From Lepas anatifera (Eukaryota > Arthropoda > Thecostraca > Lepadidae), in contig JAOTON010002246.1 in assembly GCA_034440635.1 (NCBI GenBank), positions 177,001 to 241,000 of the forward strand: a DNA stretch of 64,000 nt, in the 5' to 3' direction. A program made the position numbers and the translations under genes. Shown here piece after piece: positions 57,204 to 64,000 of this stretch (position 1 is the first letter of the stretch; the number at the start of each line of letters is the position of its first letter). Below the pieces are notes generated by a model, which had not been told where the DNA came from, made no database searches, and saw nothing but the letters and a program-made list of their open reading frames with translations.

Positions 57204-58958
57204 ATGGATCCTACCGTTGACCGACCCCCTGCGCGAACGACCCCTGACCAGCCAATCCCTTTGACTCTTGTCATAAAGGTCGAGGATAGGTCAATGAAGT
57301 TGAACCCATTTCAACTGCACGGCGCTCTTGAGGTCTACAAACCTAAGCGCACCTACCGATACAGAGACGGTAGGATCGAAGTAGAAATGGGAAGCAAGCT
57401 TAGCGCCAGCAAACTTCTGAATGCCACCTCTCTACAAATCCGTACGGCGAACAGAACACTATCCGTCCCAGTCACTGTATCTCCACACTACACCAAAAAC
57501 CACTCTCGCGGTGTAATCAGCTGTGCCGACCTATCTGACGCTACTGACGAGGATGTGCTCGCAGGACTAAAGGACCAAGGAGTCATTGAGGCGAAAAGAA
57601 TGCTTAGGAGAGTTGACGGCCAAAACTCAAACACTGGTACCTTCCTCCTAACGTTGTCTGGAACAGATCTGCCCGAGAAGGTACGAGTCGGCTGGATAGC
57701 CGTAAAAGTACGTGCATTTGTGCCCAAACCCACTCGATGCTTCAAGTGCCAGAAGTTCGGACACGTCGCCAGCAGCTGTAAGGGTCCAGAGCGATGCGGA
57801 CGATGCTCTGCGACTGAGCACAACTCTGCCAACTGTGAGGCCCACACTCCTAAATGCGTAGGGTGCGGAGGTGACCACGAGGCGTGGAGCCGATCGTGTC
57901 CCAGGCTCGCCGAGGCACAAAAAAGGAAGGTGTCACCTCCCTCCAAAGTAGCACCAACTCAGACACCCCAGGTCCCGAGGTCTGCTGCCCCAACTAGCAC
58001 GCCGTACAGAGACGCCCTGGTGGTAGGTCAGTCCGGCGCCTCACCAGCTGAAAACCCCACACAGTCCGAAACTGCACTCAACCTCGACATAAACATGTGC
58101 CAGCTAACAGACCTTTCCCTCCCTCAATTCCTCTCACTAATCTCTGATCTTCTCTCACACAGATCGGCTGAGCCCCGCACCACATCGACGGGCAGCACAG
58201 ACACATCTGAAAAGGCAACACAAACTCCACTGCTGGAGCGCCGCGATGCTGGCACGGACCCCCTTGAATGTGAGGTCCCCAGCGCTAAGACAACCATGCA
58301 GACTGACAGCCCTGACAGCGAGCACACACCGGAAGTCTCTGGTAAACGAGCTCGAGAGGACTCGCCAACCCAACCACATTCTCCCAAAGGTCCGGCAGCA
58401 CCACCACCTGCAATGACGGAGCGCACCGCGCCCACGCTCAGTCGAGCTGACCCTCCTCAGGCAACCGAAGCCAGAGAATCGACAAAAGCACAGACACAAG
58501 TTGTTAAGGAAACTACAAACAAAGAACAACAGCAACAAAGTAAAAAACGTAAACTCGTGGCCACAGCAACAATTGGAAAATTAAAGACTCAAAAGGACGA
58601 AGGCACAGGCATGCCTCCGCCGCCAACCCCTCCTCCACGGCCGGAAATTCCAGCCACCACGAAGACACCACCACGGTGTAGCCCTCAGACTGAGGAAGTT
58701 TATCGCAGCTACCTAAACGTTAACCCCACTCTACCTCAGCACAAACAAGTGAACCCCTCAGGCCAAAGACAGGGTTGCGAGCGAGGTCGCTCGAATTCGG
58801 TAACACTAGACCGCAGGGATAGGCACCCCTCCCAATCAAGAGAGCATGCAAGGCGCCCTATTTCAAGGGAAAGGCTGCAGGAGCGACGCACTAGCCACTC
58901 CCACACAGAGATGCTGAGCGGGGGCGTGCCGTTTCAGGCACCCAGTTACCAACAATGA
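57204..58958 (+). CDS. Retrotransposon ORF1, Gag-like nucleic-acid-binding protein
   Basis: 584 codons from the first in-frame ATG (57204); the frame is open further upstream without another ATG. Three consecutive zinc knuckles at about residues 179-232: CFKCQKFGHVASSC, CGRCSATEHNSANC and a third C-x2-C-x3-H-x6-C (CVGCGGDHEAWSRSC). Such triplets bind the element's RNA in the ribonucleoprotein. The part before them fits the RRM-like region of Jockey/I-type ORF1 proteins; the part after is long, Pro/Thr/Ser-rich, low complexity and basic at the end. The stop overlaps the ORF2 start as ATGA, suggesting termination-reinitiation. Intact despite the damage in ORF2. Confidence 0.85.
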   Translation: MDPTVDRPPARTTPDQPIPLTLVIKVEDRSMKLNPFQLHGALEVYKPKRTYRYRDGRIEVEMGSKLSASKLLNATSLQIRTANRTLSVPVTVSPHYTKNHSRGVISCADLSDATDEDVLAGLKDQGVIEAKRMLRRVDGQNSNTGTFLLTLSGTDLPEKVRVGWIAVKVRAFVPKPTRCFKCQKFGHVASSCKGPERCGRCSATEHNSANCEAHTPKCVGCGGDHEAWSRSCPRLAEAQKRKVSPPSKVAPTQTPQVPRSAAPTSTPYRDALVVGQSGASPAENPTQSETALNLDINMCQLTDLSLPQFLSLISDLLSHRSAEPRTTSTGSTDTSEKATQTPLLERRDAGTDPLECEVPSAKTTMQTDSPDSEHTPEVSGKRAREDSPTQPHSPKGPAAPPPAMTERTAPTLSRADPPQATEARESTKAQTQVVKETTNKEQQQQSKKRKLVATATIGKLKTQKDEGTGMPPPPTPPPRPEIPATTKTPPRCSPQTEEVYRSYLNVNPTLPQHKQVNPSGQRQGCERGRSNSVTLDRRDRHPSQSREHARRPISRERLQERRTSHSHTEMLSGGVPFQAPSYQQ

Positions 58959-61900
58959 ACATGACAAATATTAATTACGGACTCCTTTTACTCACCACTC
59001 TCACTCTGATGACAACTCTCCTGCAGTGAAATATGCGGGATTCCGAGCAAACACGAGCGACCTCCAGGCGCTGATAGCCGCCAAAACCCCCGTTGTAGTC
59101 GCACTGCAAGAAACAAAATTAAAACAAAACCACACATGTAACATACAGCATTACAAAACATATCGCTACGACGTTCCCGCCACTTCTGTCGCCCACGGAG
59201 GAGTAGCCCTTCTTGTTCATTACTGTACCCCCTCAATCTTTTTTCACTTACAAACCGATCTACAGGCAGTAGCGGTGACTGTCGACCTCAACGAAATCAA
59301 ATTAACAATTGTTTCTGTGTACATTCCTCCTGCGGAAGAGTTTCCAGTCGGTGCGTTTGAGAATTTGGTGCGACAGTTACCGAGACACAATGTGATTTTA
59401 GGTGATTTTAATGCACATAACACCGTTTGGGGCTGCCTACGCTCCAACCGACGTGGAAGGCGCTTAGAGGATGTAGTGCTACGCCACGACTTATGCATTC
59501 TTAACACTGGCCACCCCACCCACATTACACTTCCGTCAGGAGCAACATCCGTGATCGATTTGTCTTTTGCTCCTCATCAGTAAGCGATCGTTTTAGTTGG
59601 CGAACACACTCGAACCCGTGCGGGAGCGACCACTACCCGATCTGGCTCTGGTCCCAGACTCCTCACCCAGGACTGAGGACGCCACAGTGGAACCTTAAAC
59701 GTGCAGACTGGGAGGGTTTCACTGCCGACTGTGATTTCGATTTTACCCCGGATGAGGACGAAACAGCAACGAGTTTTTACGATGTAATACGTTCCCGATT
59801 AGTTGACGCGGCTAATACTTTTATTCCCAAAACCAGTCCACTTCCCCGCCGTATCCCTGTACCGTGGTGGACTGACGAATGTAGAAAAGCTATCAAAGGA
59901 CGACAACGATGCTTCAAAATTTTCACAGTACGCCCAACAACAGACAACTTGATACAATTTCGACGCGCCAAGGCTCTTGCGAGACAGGATGTTCGAGGCG
60001 CGAAGCGCAAATCATGGAGAGCATACATTGACACCATAAATAGGCTTACACCTCTGAGTACAATCTGGCGCCGAGTACATCGCCTATCTGGTCGTAGCTT
60101 CGCTATATCGCTGCCTGTGCTCTCTGGACCTAGTAGCAGCATCACCAACCCTGCAGATGTCGGAAATGCTTTTGGAAGGACCTGGACTGCCCGCTGGCAG
60201 TCAGGCTGTACCGATCCCAGGTTTAAACGGTACAAACAGCAGAAGGAACGCGTGCCAGTAAATTTTAGCTCAGCTGAAGACATAAAATATAATGAACCCT
60301 TCTCTCATGAAGAGCTTCGAATAGCTCTCTCACGGGCAAGGAGTACAGCTCCCGGTCCAGACGCCATACACATTGACATGGTCAAGCATCTTAATGAAAG
60401 GTCGCTCGAGGCATTACTGGCCTTCTTCAACTGGATATGGGTCTCGCATGACTTCCCTCGTTCATGGAGAGAGGCCACTATCATCCCAGTCTTAAAACCG
60501 GGCAAGGACGGTAACGACCCCCTACACTATCGACCCATCGCCCTGACCTCAAGTGTGTGCAAGCTTATGGAACGCATGGTAAACGCACGTCTGGTGTGGT
60601 ATTTGGAAATCTCCTACTTTTTCTCAAATGATCAGTGTGGGTTCCGTGCAGGTCGATGCACAACCGATCACATTGTCTCGTTAGACACCTCAGTCCGCCG
60701 TTCGTTTTCTTTCAAACAACATGTTTTCGCTGTCGTCTTCGATATTGAGAAAGCTTAAGACACGGCTTGGCGACATGCAATTTTAGAGAAAACCAGAAAA
60801 GCCGGTCACATGGGTTATTTCATACACAATTTTATGAAAGAACGGAACTTTAGAGTAAGAGTAGGCAGCTCCCTGTCAGACAGCTACTGTCAGAAGGGCG
60901 GCGTAGTCCAAGGTGGGGTGTTAAGCGTGACCCTGTTCGATATTTTAATCAATGACATTTGTAGCGCCTTACCTCCGACAGTCGAGAAATCCGTTTGTTG
61001 ACGACTTCGCGCTGTGGATCAGCACATCCACGTCTGTTTCAGCGCAACGACAGCTTCAGATATGCCTTGACCAGCTATCTGAGTGGAGCCTGAGAAACGG
61101 TTTTAAGTTCTCAACGGAGAAAACTGTATGTGTGCTTTTTGCCACCGCCGCTCATGTCCTGATATTAGCCTCCGGCTGTACGGCAGGAGAGTACCTGTCG
61201 TAATGGAGACAAATTTTTTAGGGATGACACTGGAAAACACCTTTCATACGCCACTCACATATCACTGCTCCGAGACAAGTGTTTTAAGCGCATGAACATT
61301 CTAAAAGTAATGTACCGCACATCATATGGAGCTGACAGAACCACCCTTCTCAGGCTATATCGCGCCCTCGTTCGATCGGTTTTAGACTACGGATCACCCG
61401 TATATGACAGCGCCCTGAGCAGCGTGAACAATCCCTTGACGCTGTCCACCATGCGTGTGTGCGTGTCGCCACAGGTGCATTTCGCACCTCCCGTAGGGCC
61501 AGCCTACTGGTAGATGCAGACGAGCCCCCTCTGGACCTGAGAAGGAAGCGCCTCAGTCTTGCGTATGCCGCCAAAATCAGACAATACCCAGACCACCCAA
61601 CATTCAAATGGCTATTTGAGCCTTCGCTAACCGAGTCTTTTTTGCAGGGTCGGGCCAGCTCTTCTAAAGCGCTATGCAACCGGATCTCAGAATGGACAGA
61701 ACAATCAAACATAGACTTCAGCGCGATAGCAAAGAGGCGTCCCGAACGTCACGAACCCTGGCGACTCGCTCCTGTCGAGTGCAACACAAACCTGCTGCGA
61801 TTCAATAAAAACACAACACCACCAGTAGAGCTGCAACAACTAGCACTGGAAGTAATCGAAACATATGCGGGATACGCTATCTATTACACTGACGGCTCTA

Positions 61901-62661
61901 AGGGGTCGGACGGAGCCGGATGTGCCTTCACAGGCATGGGATCGTGCCAGAGTTTTAGCCTCCCACGAACAGTCTCAGTTTTTACTACAGAACTTTACGC
62001 AATCTTCAGAGTTTTACGATACTTGCACCACAACCCTCAGACCCGAGCTCTCATAGTGACAGACTCTGCCAGCTCGTTGAACGCACTTCAATCACACCAC
62101 CCAGCATCATCCTGGCTCGTTCCAGCTATCAGAAGGTTACTGACAGCTGCTTTTACGCGAGATATGACAATCAGATTCCTCTGGGTTCCAAGCCATGTCG
62201 GGGTCCCAGGAAATGAGAGGGCAGACCAAGCTGCTAAAGTAGCGTGCACGCAGCCTCCGATGCATCGGTTTAAAGTCCCTGCCAGTGACCTGAAAGCTGA
62301 ATTTAACGAGCTCCTGAAGGTAGAATGGCAGGCCAGGTGGGATGCAGAACCAAGCTGCACACTTAAACGTCTGCAGTGTAGAATAGGGAAGTGGGAGTCC
62401 AGTAATCGGAGGAACAGACAAGAGGAAGTCTCATTAACTAGGCTGCGAATAGCCCACACATATGCAACGCATGCTCATTATTTGTGTGGCTCCGACCCAA
62501 ACATCTGCTCTCACTGTGGAAACCGGCTGACCATGGAACATGTGCTCGATGCTGCTGCTGGCTGCGAACAGATTCGTAGAATCCGCACCAGGTTCTTCCC
62601 ACCAACACCGTTGAATGACTTACTCGGTGACAGTGCAGCTGTCACTGAAAAACACGTTTGA
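58955..62661 (+). pseudogene. Retrotransposon ORF2: endonuclease, reverse transcriptase, RNase H (broken)
   Basis: Domains in order: AP-type endonuclease (ALQETKL, ILGDFNAHN, SDHYPIW; 59030-59650), reverse transcriptase (PGPDAIHIDM, HYRPIALTS, CGFRAGRCTTDH, motif A FDIEKA, GGVVQGG, catalytic FVDD; 60330-61020), RNase H with all four acidic residues (YYTDGS, TELYAI, VTDSAS, NERADQ; 61880-62240) and a C-terminal C-x-C-type finger (CSHCGNRLTMEH; about 62480-62560). Lesions: TGA for Trp at 59027, and TAA at 60756 directly after EKA, where Tyr is expected. Frame changes occur near 59037, 59580, 60998, 61139, 61240 and 61420. The last 400 codons are intact. Start chosen at the ATG that overlaps the ORF1 stop. 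Confidence 0.85.
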
Positions 62662-62904
62662 GATTGTTTAGAAATTGATCTAGACATAAACTATCCCAAG
62701 GTATCGTAAACCACCAGAAAACAACATTGTGATCTTGGAAACACCGCTTAAATCAGTGATTCATCTACTAGATCAATAATGAGGCTCACCATCTTCGGGA
62801 TAACAACTGCAAAGCTTAGATGATCTCGTAGATCACCAATCGTGCATTGAGACTTCCTTTTGAAGCTTGGATGATCTCGTAGATCACCGCACGATCTACT
62901 AAAA

Positions 62905-62978
62905 GGCAGGACCGGGATTTGAACTCAGACGCTCAGATCTGATAGTCCTGCCATCTGTCGCCAGAATCAAAAGTTCGT
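62905..62978 (-). tRNA. tRNA-like sequence, degenerate, probably SINE- or element-derived
   Basis: Read on minus: box-A-like TGGCGACAGATGG, an anticodon-like arm with loop CTATCAG, a T arm with GAGTTCAAATCCCGG (box B), then TCCTGCC and a TTTT run (Pol III terminator). TCCTGCC pairs perfectly with GGCAGGA, but that partner lies only 34 bases away, inside the normal anticodon region, and the usual 5' acceptor strand does not pair. So it is not a working tRNA gene. Confidence 0.45.
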
Positions 62979-63349
62979 TGCAAATTAGCGCCTTTCTTCG
63001 ATGCGGCGTGTGCGGCGGCGTGCGCGCGCGCGGATGAATACTGTTTTGAGCGTTTCGCGCCATCGTGAGCCAGTGACTTGCAAAGCCTGTTAGGTTGAGC
63101 ATATTTGTTGAGGGTGGCTGGCGTGCCTAAATCTGTTCTAACATTTTTGCAATTGAGGGGGTGTATGTTATTTACGAGACAGGTTCTAAACGTTGTAAAA
63201 ACTTTGCTTCAATAGATAGATTGCCTTTCCTACAGAAATGCGTGGACCTAATGCTTTATCTTAGCTGATCAATGCTCTCATTGCTCTGCAGATAATTTGA
63301 TTCTACAAGCTGGAGCGTGAGAGCCCGAGGACAGTAAGTACCCACTACC

Positions 63350-63880
63350 TACCCACACTGGCGGATCCAGGGGAAGGGGGCTAATCGGGCATTTGCCCCA
63401 TCCCCCAAACCCTCCGTTGTCACTCCTTTGACCATCAATTTTCTTCAAAAACATGTTTTTCACAATTTTGGGCTCCGTTTCCCCCACCCTTAAACCTTCG
63501 GGCTGGATCCAATCCTGCCTACCCACCTATGGCGGATCCAGGAGCAGTTTTTTGGGGGCCAAACCAATGTTTTGGTGGGGGCTAAATTGAGGGAAAATCG
63601 CGAAAACCATGTTCTTAAAAACGATCAAATTTGGTTCCTTTGTGCGTCAAAAGATACTATTGTAGGTTTTGATGGGGGCCACGGCCCCTTTGGCCCCCTG
63701 GACCTGCCAGTGCCAACCTACCTATGTAGGTAGGACCACTGGCGGATCCAGGGGGGCAAAAAGGTATTTGCCCCCCAAACCCTCCGTTGCGCCCCCTTTG
63801 CCTACCGATTTTCTTCAAAAACCATATGTTTTTCAAGATTTTGGGCCCCGTTGCCCGCCCAAACCAAGGAAGTTCAGTGT
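63350..63880. repeat. Cluster of GGCGGATCCAGG-type MITE fragments
   Basis: Starts at about 63358, 63530 and 63738 share GGCGGATCCAGG followed by a G-run and text such as TTGCCCCCCAAACCCTCCGTTG and ATTTTCTTCAAAAACCAT. They are relatives of the MITE at 52855-53165, inserted side by side. ORFs here are incidental. Confidence 0.6.
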
Positions 63881-64000
63881 GTTCACGCTGCTATTTCATA
63901 AAGTTTTCTGATTTTCAAATATATGTTTGATGGTCACTAGAATGTTTTTTTCTATACAATCAGAACGGGGCACTGATCGTTTTGAAATATGTGAATATTA

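Larger units (their letters stand above)
56205..62905 (+). mobile_element. Non-LTR retrotransposon, I superfamily (EN-RT-RNase H), nearly full length
   Basis: GC-rich 5' region (about 56205-57203, no supported ORF), ORF1 (57204-58958), ORF2 (58955-62661) and a short 3' region with two copies of a GATGATCTCGTAGATCAC segment. A linked RNase H domain and CCHC-type end after the reverse transcriptase place it with the I/R1/Nimb-like clades; the exact clade needs a tree. Outer borders are approximate and no target duplication was found. This copy is inactive because ORF2 is broken. Confidence 0.8.

Noticed and set aside
56482..57274. Several GC-rich ORFs upstream of ORF1
   Set aside because: They overlap each other on both strands, have no domain and fit open frames by high GC in the retrotransposon 5' region.

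Overview
The window looks like repeat-rich eukaryotic (arthropod) DNA. The best pointer to the host is a split minus-strand gene with the complete cysteine framework of a crustin: a C-x3-C-x9-CC module at 3063-3244 and an eight-cysteine WAP (four-disulfide core) domain at 1574-1738. Crustins are antimicrobial peptides known mainly from crustaceans, so a crustacean is the most likely source. The species cannot be fixed from the sequence alone.

The proposed crustin-like gene runs right to left over about 30 kb in five coding exons: signal peptide plus Gly/Ser-rich stretch (31427-31622), a Gln/Ser/Asn-rich exon with about 65 in-frame 9-residue repeats (18107-20028), a short exon (17336-17450), the Cys-rich module (3063-3244) and the WAP exon with the stop codon (1574-1738). 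Intron phases (1, 0, 1, 0) agree at every junction and give a secreted protein of roughly 860 residues. The two cysteine exons are strong. Joining them to the repeat and signal-peptide exons is inference. Long plus-strand ORFs over the tandem repeats are shadows.

Much of the rest is mobile and tandemly repeated DNA. There are TTAA-flanked elements of 0.8-1.1 kb packed with AGGTCA/TGACCT motifs (2.2, 9.2, 14.2, 15.7, 30.3, 36.9 and 42.8 kb); hAT-type MITEs with 8-bp target duplications (6.4, 8.8, 52.9 kb); a 450-470 bp MITE family ending AGGGAATGTGGCACCTT (10.5, 33.4, 40.8, 53.5 kb); long terminal-inverted-repeat elements with nested insertions (8.5-11.2, 41.4-46.0, 49.1-50.8 kb); a large palindrome (48.5-53.5 kb); a tRNA-derived SINE in two copies; and decayed transposon ORFs (4.7-6.3, 43.9, 52.7 kb). 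Minisatellites of 27, 30-32, 35, 45, 50, 57 and 72 bp lie along the locus, and several sit exactly on exon edges of the crustin-like gene.

The right end (about 56.2-62.9 kb) is a nearly complete I-superfamily non-LTR retrotransposon: intact ORF1 with three zinc knuckles, then an ORF2 with endonuclease, reverse transcriptase, RNase H and C-terminal zinc finger, broken by two nonsense changes and about six frameshifts. ORF1 and ORF2 overlap as ATGA. A tRNA-like sequence with a Pol III-type terminator follows on the minus strand.
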